Assembly (NCBI RefSeq): GCF_027172205.1
Contig: NC_070614.1
Location: 41,965,001-42,029,000, forward strand
Direction: 5' to 3'
Length of the DNA: 64,000 bases
Source: Podarcis raffonei
Taxonomy: Eukaryota; Chordata; Lepidosauria; Squamata; Lacertidae
The position numbers were made by a program, and so were the translations under genes. The notes beneath the pieces are model-generated. The model did not search any database. It was not told the origin of the DNA and saw only the letters and a program-made list of their open reading frames with translations. Each line of letters starts with the position of its first letter. Positions within the stretch are counted from its first letter, which is position 1. Below, in pieces: positions 36,242 to 48,299 of the stretch.

Positions 36242-36247
36242 AATAAA
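36242..36247 (+). promoter_or_regulatory. Polyadenylation signal of lectin B
   Basis: AATAAA 123 bp after the stop codon of lectin B. Confidence 0.6.
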
Positions 36248-36662
36248 CATTCATTGTCTTCCTCAGTCTCTGTCTTTGACATTTTCTTGTGGCTTCAGCT
36301 CTGTGTAATCTTAATAAATTCTCTCATAGGCATATACTTCCTAGTGCACTGCTATCCTCCTCCATCCAGCCATACTTACAACTCCACTTCCAGTATTGCA
36401 AATCTCAACACGACGGGGTGGGAGAGTTGCACTCCTTTCATGGAAGTCCCAGGGAAGCAGGAACATTGTACCTAAGGAGCATCATCCTTGCACTGCTGCT
36501 TATATCATGCAAGGCATCAAGCAAGACATCAACCTCAGTGCAGTTTTTTCAAGATTAAGTCCACCACTTTGATTCAAAAAGACATCCAATTATATCCAAA
36601 TATAAGCCAAAACCTCTGCATTGTCCAGGAACCATCAAATCAAAATGGGAGATAATATATTC

Positions 36663-37863
36663 TTTTCTTTTTCCAAAATGATTTTTATTTGGTTTTACAA
36701 ATTTAACATTATAATCATACCACATCCTCTGAATCTCTGGACTTTCCACCTTCCCCTCTATGGGTATTGTTGTTACCCTTTTCTACTGCATCTTTTCCCC
36801 ATGAACCAAGTTTTTTATAACTCCATTATATCCACAGTTCTCATTACATTACAAGTGTTATTGCAGTCCTGCTAGTGTTTTCAGCTGCTTACAGTGGTCT
36901 TCTAGGTAAAATACCGGTATATATTTTTCCCATTCCTTATTAGAGGTTTGGTCTTTCTGGTTTCTGAGCTTTCCTGCTCAGTTTTGCCATTTTGGCATAG
37001 TCCAACAGTTTAATTTGCCATTCTTCTCTGGTAGGGACTTTATCTTCTTTCCATCTCTGGGCTAACAGCATCCATGCAGCTGTCGTCACATAAATAAAAA
37101 GCCTTTTCTGCTCCCTTGGAATTTCAGCATATACAATTCCTAATAAAAAAAGCCTCTGGTATTTTTATATAAGGGACGTGGGTGGCGCTGTGGGTAAAAC
37201 CTCAGCGCCTAGGACTTGCCGATCGCATGGTCGGCAGTTCGAATCCCCGCGGCGGGGTGCCCTCCCATCGTTCGGTCCCAGCGCCTGCCAACCTAGCAGT
37301 TCGAAAGCACCTCCGGGTGCAAGTAGATAAATAGGGACCGCTTACCAGCGGGAAGGTAAATGGCGTTCCGTGTGCTGTGCTGGCTCGCCAGATGCAGCTC
37401 GTCACGCTGGCCAGGTGACCCGGAAGTGTCTGCGGACAGCTCTGGCTCCCGGCCTATAGAGTGAGATGAGCGCACAACCCTAGAGTCTGGCAAGACTGGC
37501 CCGTACGGGCAGGGGTACCTTTACCTTTAACTATTTTTATATAAAAGTTATTTCAAACATTTTTTTTCAATTATTATATATCATTTCCCAGAATACTTTT
37601 GTTACCTTAAACATCCACCACATACGATAAAAAGTGCCTTCTTTTTCTTTACAGTTCCAGCAGATATTTGTACCTGTCTCATACATTTTTGCTAACTTAC
37701 TAGGAGTTAAATACCAATGGTACATCATTTTCATATAATTTTGACGTACAGCATGCCAAAAATTTCAGATCAGTTTTCCATAACCTCTCCCAGGATGAGA
37801 GTTGAATATTATGCCCCAAGTCCCTCCTCCAGTGTATCATAACAGATTTAACCTGTTCATCCT
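36663..37863 (-). mobile_element. L1 LINE 3' fragment with 15 bp target duplication
   Basis: Antisense L1 ORF2 end: the minus strand carries a decayed L1 C-terminus with WKEDK-like and EEW-like signs, also seen at 43120-43660. Exact 15 bp direct copies GGAGATAATATATTC at 36648-36662 and 37864-37878. A Sauria SINE is nested inside. Confidence 0.75.
37173..37531 (+). mobile_element. Sauria-type tRNA SINE nested in an L1
   Basis: Full length from GGGACGTGGGTGGCGCTG to the ACCTTTACCTTTAA tail. Exact 13 bp target copies TATTTTTATATAA at 37160 and 37532. Confidence 0.88.
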
Positions 37864-38228
37864 GGAGATAATATATTCAAAAGAGTTCAAATCAGTGCAG
37901 TTTGGAACACCTCTGTCCAACATCTTCATTCAAAATTGCATATGATGGTTTCCAAAGTATACCAGCACCCACTCTACTATCTCAGGAACCATCACATAAA
38001 ATTGGATGACAGCAACATCTCCAGGGCTCTAGACTGGTGCAGTTTGTAATGGCTTGGTCTGCCATCTTGATTCAAAATGGCATCTGGCAGTTTCCAAACA
38101 TAGATGAGAAATGGTGGACAGATGGCTAGAGGAATGCCAGCAGATAGTACCTAGGATTGCCCAGCAAGTCTTAAAAAACAAAAGATAAGAAGATTGATAA
38201 ATGGATAGGGGTTTCTTAATTCTTAGCA

Positions 38229-38231
<3 letters not shown>

Positions 38232-38286
<55 letters not shown>
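38232..38286. repeat. (TA)n simple repeat
   Basis: Pure TA dinucleotide run of about 55 bp. Confidence 0.95.
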
Positions 38287-38291
<5 letters not shown>

Positions 38292-38764
38292 CTTGTTCAG
38301 TAAACTATAATATACAAACGATTCAGTACTGGTTAAAATCAGTGCAGTTTTGAGGGGTTTGGTTGAGGATGGCACTCTACTTCTAATCAAAAGAGATAGA
38401 GAAGTGCTATGATCCCTGAAGGTCCTAGGTTCCCTGGTCCATCTCACTGTTCATTGACAGAGCCTGTTCCTCTGGAACCTTTACTTGGGCTAGTGCCACA
38501 TCCCCTCTCTGGAGAAGATTCCTTCAGTGACAGCATGACAGCTGGGTTATCTCAAGAGGTGTCAAAATACGTGCAATTTTGAAGGTCCCAGTCCACCATT
38601 TGGATTCAAGTTGGTGTCCAACGGTATCCAAACATGGACCAAAACCCATTCCTTGATCTCAGAAACTATCATGCCAAAGCTGGTAAATAGTATCTCCAGA
38701 GCTGTCCAAAACAGTGCTGTTTGGGAATGGTTTGCTATGCCACCTGAAAATTAGGTAAAGAAGA

Positions 38765-40015
38765 AGTGAGAACTATTGCTGAGTTCCAATCTCTTTTTGA
38801 TCACCCCACCCCCCAACATGCCAAATTTTCTGCATTCTGATTTGTCCTTTTCTGTCACAGCTTGCCATTTCCCCCTTCACTCAGAATTCAGTTCCGCACT
38901 GGTAAAAAGAAACAGGATAAACCCTTTCAGAAACAATTCTCCATTGTTTTCAGGGTTGATGTGATCCCAAGCTTCCTGCAGGTAGAAGGAGATCTCAAAA
39001 GGTTCTAGCACTGCTTCCTTTACCAGTCAGGCTTTTAGCCTGCCAAAAGGTCCTGACCTTTAGACTGTGACTATTTCAACAAGGAAGCATTATAGGTGCT
39101 CTGACGGCATAGTCTCCATGTGTGCCTCAGTATTCATAAGTCTAGCCCGTATTTGATGAACACCCTTAGCCATAAACAGCAGTTAAAACATTAACTATCT
39201 ACATCTGCAAAGATGATATAAAGTCCATAAAAGTGGTGAGTAACTCATAAAAGTGGTGCCAAGTCCTTTAAACAAAGAGGGGGAAAGAACACATTGTGAT
39301 CAAATGCACCGGTTTCAATCCTTCTTAAATGTATTCGTCCAGCCTATTTGCTTTCTTCCCAGCATGCTTCCTTGAAACCATCAAAATATATTAGCTCTAT
39401 AAATACTCTCCTTCCCCCTACCTCCCACCCAGGGAGACCCTGTAAAACCAAACTTCCTTCACCCAGGTGCACCTTGAATCAGACCTGTTTTTCTCCCATG
39501 ACCTGAATAACAATTCCATTTCTAACTGACGGTGGGTGACACAGTCTTGCCCCTGCAACTCCCCCAAGCGATGACCCAAAGGGTAAACTCTATTTGGGGA
39601 ATGTACCATGCTGCAGGACCTCTGGTACTGCCTAAATATGGAATCCATTAAAAAATACTGCTTTTGAGGCAATTTGAAACACTGGCTATATTCTTTTTAT
39701 CCTTGATGGATCATTAAGACATGCAAGACATCAAACAGTGTTTAAGTCATCTGTGGGGTGTGCATTGTTGTGTAAACCCAGATTTTAGAATACAGTTGAC
39801 ATCTCAGTAAAACAGATTGTCAACCCTGTACCCACATTTAATATCCTTACGGATACCCAATTTTAAAAAGTATTTTGGCCCCAGTGGCCACCAGCCTTCT
39901 TCTTTTTTCTACAATGCCCCAGAGGATAAGGGACACTTGAGGTGGGGTTAGGGATTACTACTCCCCCCAAAAAATATATATATCATGGAAACGTCAATGT
40001 TTTTGTGGTGTTCTA
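38765..40015. other. Intergenic, nothing recognised
   Basis: No lectin, V2R or repeat motif seen between the satellite-like block and the PR/SET-like remnant. Confidence 0.45.
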
Positions 40016-40049
40016 CAGAAGACCGTGTCTGTTCATGAAACTCCTAGTG

Positions 40050-40626
40050 CAGCAATGTCCAACCAGATGACCATGATCAACAGGTAGATTGTCGGTGTGC
40101 TCCCGGTCAAACATGGGAGTAAAAGAAGTGATCACTAATCCAGAATGCGGCAGCTAGAATGGTGACTGGGGGCGGCCGCCGAGACCATATAACACCGGTC
40201 TTGAAAGACCTACATTGGCTCCCAGTACGTTTCCGAGCACAATTCAAAGTGTTGGTGCTGACCTTTAAAGCCCTAAATGGCCTCAGTCCAGTATACCTGA
40301 AGGAGCGTCTCCACCCCCATCATTCTGCCCGGACGCTGAGGTCCAGCGCCGAGGGCCTTCTGGCGGTTCCCTCATTGCGAGAAGCAAAGCTGCAGGGAAC
40401 CAGGCAGCGGGCCTTCTCGGTAGTGGCGCCCGCCCTGTGGAACGCCCTGCCAGCAGATGTCAAAGCGATAAACAACTACCTGACATTCAGAAGACATCTT
40501 AAGGCAGCCCTGTTCAGGGAAGTTTTTAACATGTGATATTTTACTGTATTTTTGGTTTTTATGGAAGCCGCCCAGAGTGGCTGGGGAGGCCCAGCCAGAT
40601 GGGCGGGGTATAAATAATAAATTATT

Positions 40627-40671
<45 letters not shown>

Positions 40672-41015
40672 ATTGAGAGATCATAATGCGCCCCGCCCCC
40701 AGCACTATTTCCCATTTTTGCTGCCAGTACAGCTTTGAAAGCTTGTATTTCCAGCATTGGCATCAGAGTGGGGAAAGGAGGAAGGTCAGCGGACTGTTGT
40801 GCAATCAATGTTATGCAATCCGTCTCCATAAAAGCTGAACAACTGTTACCCCCCTAAAAAGAAAGCTGAACAACTGTGGTGCCCTCCTCCAAAAAAGCTC
40901 AAGAACTCTGCTAACTCCCCCCTAAAAAAAAGCTCAACAACAATCGGTAGATCACTGCCAGTTTTCTTTATATTCTGGGAGTAGATCGCAGTCTGTAGAG
41001 AGATGGACATGCCTG
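40050..41015. mobile_element. hAT-type element carrying an inserted L2
   Basis: Ends CAGCAATGTCCAACC and GAGATGGACATGCCTG with an exact 8 bp duplication TCCTAGTG (40042-40049, 41016-41023). Inside lie an L2 tail (40130-40673) and GTAGATC-rich arms shared with 30130-30325. Confidence 0.75.
40130..40673 (+). mobile_element. L2 LINE 3' fragment inside the hAT element
   Basis: Reads DHITPVLKDLHWLPVRFRAQ and ends GGGTATAAATAATAAATT followed by a (TTG) run of about 48 bp. Confidence 0.85.
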
Positions 41016-41169
41016 TCCTAGTGTATTATGGAGACAACATGGCTGCCACTGAGAGCTACCAGGTGCGCAACCAAAGAAAGCATTCCAGAAACCCGGTTTG
41101 TGTCTCCAGCTTCCATTTGGATGGAACCTTGCCTTCCACTCTGCTGGAGCTGCCCTCAAATAAGCCAGG

Positions 41170-42215
41170 TAGGAAAAATAGCATCTAAAGAAGAAGAAAA
41201 CAAGGGTGTGTGTGTAGTAGAAGAAGAAGAAGTAGAACAGTCCCCAGTCTAAGCTCCCCACACTCCATCAGCACAGGTACTTATATCCCAATCTCAGAAA
41301 TGAGCCAAGGAGGGGGGAGTTAAATAGCATGAGGAAGCAAAGAGGAGGGAGGAGTTTAGCTCCCCTCAGATATTTCCCATTTTCATGTAAAAACTAGACC
41401 TCGCCAAGCCCCAATTTTAAACATGAATAACAAGAGTGGTTTCCACAGTTTGGGTTTTATGGAATTCTTGCCACGTTGACTCATCTGCTAGGGAACGTCT
41501 TGCATGTGGCAGAGGATTCTGGGAAATATTCCAAGGCAGTCTCTCCCTTTATGAAGGATGCGGGCCAGTCTTGTTACAGGTCAACTTTGCACTACCTGAA
41601 GTGAGGGTGTGCTCTTTGAGCAGACTCAGCACTCCCCTTCACTGACACCTTTCAGTTTCAAAATAGAAAGTGGTGAAGGAAGTGTCCCTCCCAAATTTGG
41701 GTTTATCTCCAGATGGTAGACCTGTTCTTTGATTCTAGTTAAGTCTTTTATTATTGTATTTAGAATATTTACTTTTCCATCAGCTTTCACATAAATACCT
41801 AGGGACATTCATGCAACCAATCATGTGCTTTTATGAGTATTTGAAGTACAGCCTTTCCTTCGTCATCTGTACTTTATGCATGTCTAAAAGGTTGAAATTT
41901 CTTCCTCCTTTCCCCTGCCTCTGACCTGACAAAGCTTCATATAATAATTAAGGCAGCCAACTTGGGAGTCAGGCTTGCCTGTGGAAAGAGTTATCCATCA
42001 CCTCAAAAAGACTGAACCTGGGTAAGTTGGAGGTGGGGTTGGGGATGGGGGAGAAATTCAGTTCAGATTCCATTTAAAGACATACTTATTGAATTTGCAC
42101 TATCTGAAACAATATGAGAGCTGAAACATAGCCACCCTTTGAAATTTGTATCTCTTTGAATTTTTCAACACAGTTGAATTTCTCATGGAATTTCTTCAGC
42201 TGTGTAATGCATACA
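41170..42215 (+). repeat. Third copy of the lectin promoter block
   Basis: Matches 9190-10215 in order, including the DNA missing from unit 2. It starts just after the PR/SET-like remnant. Confidence 0.8.
41938..42021 (+). promoter_or_regulatory. Promoter and 5'UTR exon of lectin C
   Basis: CATATAATAA at 41938, exon end ACCTGG/GTAAGTT at 42021. Homology with the other two lectin promoter blocks starts near 41170, so the distal promoter seen before lectin B is absent here. Confidence 0.65.
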
Positions 42216-42536
42216 AAAACTTGGGGAAGGTGTTAATAGAAATGCATATTGTTGGAGATTCCTCAAATGAGCATATGATCTCCAAGGTCCCTTCTAATCT
42301 CAACATTCTATAGCTCAATGAATCGTCAACACTGATAAACATCAAGCTTTTGTTTCTTTCGTCTTTCTCTAATCTTCATAGTTCTTAGAAGTTCAAATAA
42401 ATTAGAATTGTGATTTTAAGAGTAGACAATGTTTAAGTCCTCCTTCCTTCCATCACCACTTGGGATGAATGGCAATCAGTGGAGGTATTTGTTGAATTCA
42501 CTGTACATTCCTCTTCCACAAAAGGTCTACCACAAG

Positions 42537-43120
42537 ATGGGATTTGTCACCTCCTTCGCCTGTTGTCTTCTTGGAGTCCTGGTCTCCAGTTCTTTTCCAG
42601 GAGGTGAGCATTTTAACCAATTTTTGAGAATTACCCAATGCAAACTATTTACCCCTAGTCCTTCAGGTGTCCATATAAATATAATTAATTCATTTATTCC
42701 CCCTTTTTAAGTCTAAGTCATAATATTAAGGCAGGCAATCAAGAATGCAGACACAAGAGAATTATGATTAATATTCCCTTACTATCTTAGTCTTTATATC
42801 AACCTTCTTGGGCTTGTAATCCTAGTTACTCTCACAATTCAGGAATTCAAGCTTGCTTAGCAATATCAAGTTTGAGATAATGTTACTCTGAGAAAGCTTC
42901 CAAGATAATATTGTCTTTCAAACATATCCTCAAGGAAAGAGCAGTGTTCATCAAATGACAATTCTATTGCACTCTTTGAATATTTTGGTTCTCCATTCAG
43001 TGACTGAAGAGCCATCTTGGCCATCCATCACATCTGGGCTCTGCTGGAATAAGAATCCTCCTTTGCTACTGCTTATTCTTGCCCTTATCATCTTTCTGCT
43101 TCTCTTGTTTTCTCTTTTAA

Positions 43121-43174
<54 letters not shown>

Positions 43175-46100
43175 TCAGTTTTAAATTTAACATTTTCACT
43201 CAAATATAAATCAAAATCATAAAAATATAGGATTCCCTGAATCCTTAGACTTCCCTCTATTCCTCCATGGCTTCCATTGTTAATCTTTACCCACCTGCAT
43301 CATATAATGTTCTCCATTTATTCTTAAAATTCAATTCATTCCATAGCACTTGTTACGTTACAAGTGTTGATATAATTCTGCCAATGTTTTTAATTGTTTG
43401 CAGTATTCTTCAAGGTAACTTATAAATCCCCCCATTCTTTATTAAATGTATTATCTTCTTGATTCCTGATCTTCCCAGTCATTTTCGCCATTTCAGCGTA
43501 GTCCATCATCTTTATCAACCATTCTTCTCTGGTCGGAACTTTATCTTCCTTCCATCTCTGGGGCAATAGTATTTGTGCAGCTGTCGTCACATACATGAAT
43601 AGTCTTTTCTGCTCCTTTGGTATTTCTGCACCTAGAATTCCTAGTAAAAAAGTTTCTCTTATTTTCTCAATCTATTTCTCTCCTTTCTTCACTTTTCCCC
43701 TTCCCTCTGCATATAACCTCCCTCGCATATAACCTCCTCCGCCTCCTTATCTTTCTGTTTCACGCTTTTAACTTGTGCTGCTCTTCTTATCCTCAGCTGT
43801 TGTTTCTCCTCGGTGTCTCCAGCCAGTTCTCTATTCCCTCCTTGGGGACATTCCTTCTTTCACACTCTGCCAGACACACTTTTATCCTCTGCCTGCATGT
43901 CTCTCTTTCTGCAGTTTTACATTGCCTTGCCCCTTTCAGTCTACATAGCTCATATTTGAGGCAGGCCATGAGACCAAAAAAGCATGAGAGGAGCTGTAGA
44001 AATCTTTATCTGGGTTAAGTGGCATTATATCAATAGTGCTTGTTATATTTTCAAGCGATGGTTACCCAGCTAAGGCTATTAGAGCAATGGTTTAGGTTAG
44101 GCCTATATTCATTGGTTTCAAAATTATCTGTGATTGCTCAAAGCAGTCACCCCTTTTAGCAGTGTAGCTAAAATAAGATTTCACATAAAGAACAACCTTC
44201 TTACTGCTTCGTTCCTTTCTACTCATAGCCAAGGCCCTGTCCTGTCCTGATGGTTGGCTGCAAAACCAGGGTAATTGCTATGGATATTTTGATACCAAGT
44301 TGTCATGGAGAGATGCTGAGGTAAGAAATATTTCTCCTCAACCAAGATGTAATAGAATCATGGAATCATAGAATTGGAAGGTATTCCAAGGGTCATCTAG
44401 TCCAAACCCTTGCAATGTAGAAATCTCAACTAAAGCATCCATGACAGATGGCCATCCTATCTTGGCTTAAAAACCTCCAAGGAAAGAGAGGCCACAACTT
44501 TCCACTGTCAAACAGATCTTGCTGACAGAAAGTTCTCTCTAATGTTTATAATTTACATCTTTTGGGCTCCAATCAGATTTCTGTGGGTAGGGCTATCCTT
44601 GCCCTAGAACAAAACCTTTACACCATCTCAAAGTAACCAACTCTCTTTTGTGAAGCGTCTCTGTGGGAGCTGAGAATGTGACAGTTATGCCAAATCCTCC
44701 CCTCCCACCAGGAGAAGAGGGAAGAAATCTTTGTGTGGAAAAGTAGAATAGACTGCAGTTCTGAAATAGATCTGAGACTGGGTTTGCAAAACATTTCATG
44801 GCTCTGGCTGTCTCCCTAGAGAACTCATGTATGAACTGCAGATTTTGGCAGTCTATGGGAGTGTTTGCTCCTCTGCCTATGCTCAGCCTATATATTTGCA
44901 GAATAGTATTTTTACAATGTCAAAAAGCACCCAGTGACCTAATTCCAAAGGGAATTTACCAAACATTATGTATGTACTGCACCCCTGCAACTTTTCAGTG
45001 CAAGGGTGACATAATAGTGTATGCTGTGTGGTCTGCAGTGCTGTGAAAGGAATGCAGCAGGTCGGATGCAGTGCTGATCATTTGGGTTCCAGAGCTCAAG
45101 TTAAAATAAATTAGGCATTGCAAAGCAAATCTCCCAAGTTCAAATTTCCTTGCCTCTATTTAAATGTAATACTCCCTTTCTGTAACCTTTTGCAGCTTTT
45201 TCAACATTCCACATAAAAATGCTTCCACCTAAAATTTCTACATAAAAAAAAATGGGTTTGTTGGAAGACCGGCTTAGGGTTTCTCCAGATAACCTTTTAA
45301 CTGACCACTCATCCTGCATTCATCCTAGATGAGCGGGCAAGAACATGCTCCTACATTTGTTCATTTATTTATTTAAGTGGATTAATTGTGCAAACCTACA
45401 CTTCCTGTTATGTGCTTGGATTCCTCATGTGAAATGCTGTCGATCTTGAGGTGCCATTAGTGCACAAAAGTTTAAGCCTGGCAACTTGGTATGTGACACT
45501 AATTTCTTACAGTCTACCAGTAAGACTTGCCTCTTGAAAGTCAAATTTCAGAGAAATAAATCTGCATCATTCCTTTTAGTGAGATATGGTTTTTGAACTG
45601 TTGTTATCTGATGTGTTGTGAGACACTTTGGGAATGACTTTTTGTAAAAGTGGTATATAAAGAAGCATGTTCTGATGGTGGTTGTGACAAAACGTCTTTC
45701 ATTCTTTCTCCATTCTTAGACTGCATGCCATAGCTATGGCCATAGGGCCCACCTTGCCTCTATCCTTAATGTGGATGAGACAGCCCTGATTGCCAAGCAC
45801 ATCTCCGCGTCCCAGCAAGAACAAAGCAACGTATGGATTGGGCTTCATTACGTGAGTTGCCTTCACTTCCTCTATTCCAAGTCATTGTCATAGAGTAGTG
45901 GCTCCTTAACATCACCACTCCTTCCGTATAAAATAATATCCAAGAATGAACCCCACATGCTACATCAATATTATTTTCAATGCAGATCCTCCTCTGTCTC
46001 ATTCATAGCTGGCACTACCTTCCCACTGACCAACATATCCAGATAATATTGACACCAGGCTCCTCATGTCCTTACTTACATGATCTATAATGTCTCAATC

Positions 46101-46932
46101 TTGCAGAATGGGCGTTGGAGGTGGCCTGATGGATCAGTCTACAGGTTTGACGAAGGTTACAAATCCTGGTACCCAACCACACCAGACGACTGGGCCCCTT
46201 ATGAGCATTGTGTGGAGCTCCTATATTTCCCAGGTAAGGAAACCATTTGCAAGGTCTGACAAAATAACAATTAGATGTTGAGTTCCACATGGCCACACAC
46301 TTCTCCATCAATGTCCTACTTCTCTCAGGATTGTAAGTCATACTCAAAATAGTTCCATCAAAATCAACAGACCCAGGTTAGTATTTTATGAAAGTCCATT
46401 GATTTTAAGGAGTCTACTCTGAGTATGAGTTAGGTGGATACAACTGTTGGTCAGGTATTTGTTTCTTTGCAGCAAAGATAATTACTCTGTAGAGGAGAAC
46501 AGCAGCGATTTATGTGTTCAGCATTTAAGGTCACTTCCCAACATACCATAATGTAGAAGGGTTCAGTTACAGCCTATCTGCATAGTAAATTATACATGAC
46601 AATTGCCCTGGGATATTTGGATGAAGGGTGGTATGCAATTTGTAGCAACCACCACCACCATCACATTCATGTTGTATTCTGAAAACAGTGGTTGCCAGTC
46701 TAAAGCAGACTGTATTCTCCTCACCACAGGGAACGGGTTGACTAAGGGATGTAGAAAATGTAAGATCAGAAAGCAAAATTAATCCAGACTGTTTATTCTT
46801 CATGTGCCTCCTAACTTCTGGACCTAATGCTGTCATTTGTTCTCTTTTAAAGAAACCGTTTACAGTTTTGTGAAATGGAATGATAGAAACTGCAACCAAC
46901 TCAACAGCTACATCTGCAAGAAAAAACTCTAA
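42537..46932 (+). CDS. Secreted C-type lectin C, 165 aa, lacks the EPN sugar motif
   Basis: Paralog of lectin B. Coding exons: 42537-42603 (signal peptide, FACCLLGVLVSSSF), 44229-44320, 45720-45851, 46107-46233 and 46853-46932 (TAA), totalling 498 nt in phase. Lectin-domain landmarks are ALSCPDGWLQNQGNCYGYF, RAHLASIL, NVWIGL, CVELLYFP and KWNDRNCNQLNSYICK. Exon 4 is 9 nt shorter than in lectin B (ends LHY instead of QDPRQ) and exon 5 is 12 nt longer. In the binding loop EPN is replaced by TPD (YPTTPDDW), while WND is kept, so sugar choice is probably changed or lost. A noncoding first exon ends at 42021 behind a TATA-like box at 41938. No clear AATAAA was found close after the stop. Introns hold an L1 tail and a CR1 tail. 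An inverted partial copy lies at 10570-12970. Confidence 0.9.
43120..43660 (-). mobile_element. L1 LINE 3' fragment with (ATT)n tail, lectin C intron 2
   Basis: Shares CATTCTTCTCTGGT, TTTATCTTC and CAGCTGTCGTCACATA with the L1 at 36663-37863. The tail is an AAT run at 43120-43174. Confidence 0.7.
44105..46468 (+). repeat. Inverted duplicate, arm 2 (inside lectin C)
   Basis: Matches 10570-12970 on the other strand with few differences. The arms are about 31 kb apart and enclose the RNase gene, V2R copy 2 and lectin B. Confidence 0.88.
44352..44540 (-). mobile_element. CR1 LINE 3' tail in lectin C intron
   Basis: ATAGAATCATGGAATCATAG start, the reverse of the classic CR1 end. Shared with fragment A. 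Confidence 0.8.
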
Positions 46933-47373
46933 GACAGCAACTGTCATTCCCAACTGTGCCTTCTGTGATTGATGGACAGCTCTCTGGAATCATTACCTCC
47001 TCTCCAATCCCTCAATGATCAACTCTCATCCATTATTTCCAAAATAGGCTTCAATACAATGTAATCCTAATAATCTCTTATGCATATATTTCTTGTCATG
47101 ATTCTGTCCTTCTCATCCCATCAGTCCTTACAGCACCAATTCTCAGAGCACAAATTTCATGATGAGGAGGCACTCCTTGCATGAGAGTCCCAGGAACAGG
47201 GGGGTGCTGTGTCTAACTCTCACTGTGTCTAGCACTGCTGTTCACAACACACAAGGCACTCAAATCCAGATGTCACCACAAATTTCATCCCCAAACAAAC
47301 ACCTTTCCTTAGAGCTGCTCAGCGCAGCTGATATGAAATCCAGAATTTTAGAAGCCACAAAATAAGGACAGGG
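46933..47373. other. Lectin C 3' flank
   Basis: Resembles the lectin B 3' flank (36250-36500): both have TTGCACTGCTG-like and CAAGGCA phrases. No clear polyadenylation hexamer. Confidence 0.5.
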
Positions 47374-47603
47374 GAAGAAGAAGATTTTGGATTTAATATC
47401 CCACTTTATCACTACCCGAAGGAGTCTCAAAGCGGCTCACATTTTCTTTTCCCTTCCTCCCCCACAACAAACACTCTGTGAGGTGAGTGGGGCTGAGAGA
47501 CTTCAGAGAAGTGTGACTAGCCCAAGGTCACCCAGCAGCTGCATGGGGAGGAGCGGAGACCCAGATTACGAGTCTACCTCTCTTAACCACTACACCACAC
47601 TGG
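47374..47603 (-). mobile_element. tRNA-derived CORE-type SINE (MIR-like)
   Basis: On the minus strand it starts with the A-box-like TGGTGTAGTGGTTAAGAG followed by GTGACCTTGGGCTAGTCAC, the core shared with MIR-type SINEs, and a tail ending in CTTCTTCTTCC. No clear target copies. Confidence 0.65.
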
Positions 47604-48299
47604 GAAATTGCAAGGGAATCCCATTTAACCTGACCAGCACCATGTTCTGGAATGCTACACTAAATTTTAAACCAGATTCCTGCCCCAGGAAAATGCTGCC
47701 TAGAGCTTCTAGTTAAGAAAATGCTATTCAGTATTCTCAGGCACACATTCCCCGCTCCACCCCAAAGTCAGTGTTTCCAAATGAGGAACTGACAATGAGT
47801 ATTTGCTAACATACAAATGCAAATTCAAGGATCGGAAGCATTAAGCAATATCAAAAGATGGCAATTCCACAATAGCAAGTTACCCAGTCCTTTCACAGAC
47901 TTGTTTTAACTGAACATAACAGACATGAATAAGGGACAATACTGAGCACTAGCTGGACATCCTCCATGTTGTTTTACTTTGCTTGCATGGGCTTGGTACA
48001 TCTAATGGCCCCATGTCCATTATCCTAGCTCTCTTCTCTTTTGCATAAATGGTCACAATCACTAGGATATTCAGGTCACAGGTTTTATTATCCCTAAATG
48101 TCACAGCAAACTCTAATATTTATGCACAGAGAGACAGACACACACATCAGTGCCAAAGATCCCTGAGCAGCTTCCCTGGGTTAGATTTTTCTTACACCTC
48201 TACAAGCCTATAGTCTTATGCCTCTGCCTGATGTCCCTCCATCACTCCAGCCACCACCTAGCACCCCCCCCCCCGTTTGCTTGTTGCTTAACCAAGACT

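Larger units (their letters stand above)
36520..38760 (+). repeat. Degenerate ~150 bp satellite-like repeat, interrupted by L1, SINE and (TA)n
   Basis: The phrases AATCAGTGCAGTTT, CCACCATTTGGATTCAA, GTTTCCAAACATAG and CTCAGGAACCATCA recur in fixed order at about 36527, 37880, 38037, 38340 and 38560. The L1 at 36663-37863 splits one unit exactly. Confidence 0.6.
40019..41166 (+). pseudogene. Possible exon remnant resembling the end of a PR/SET domain, split by a hAT element
   Basis: A stretch open after a splice-like CTACAG (to 40019) reads RPCLFMKLL, is broken by the hAT insertion 40050-41015 with an exact 8 bp target duplication, and resumes as LVYYGDNMAATESYQVRNQ and on to LLELPSNKP, ending at a donor-like GTAGG near 41167. 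LLVYYGD resembles the conserved end of PR/SET domains (PRDM9-like proteins have ELLVWYGDEY). The rest is not recognised. With a 966 bp element inside and no partner exons seen, it cannot be functional as it stands. The family guess is weak. Confidence 0.3.

Noticed and set aside
37173-37531. tRNA gene suggested by A and B boxes
   Set aside because: The tRNA-like head belongs to a Sauria SINE with target duplication; no cloverleaf gene of its own.
36520-38760. CRISPR-like array
   Set aside because: Units are degenerate, about 150 bp, with no short identical repeats and spacers; the genome is a vertebrate.
43617-44018. 133-codon plus-strand frame
   Set aside because: Starts in the antisense L1 tail and runs into low-complexity TC-rich intron DNA.
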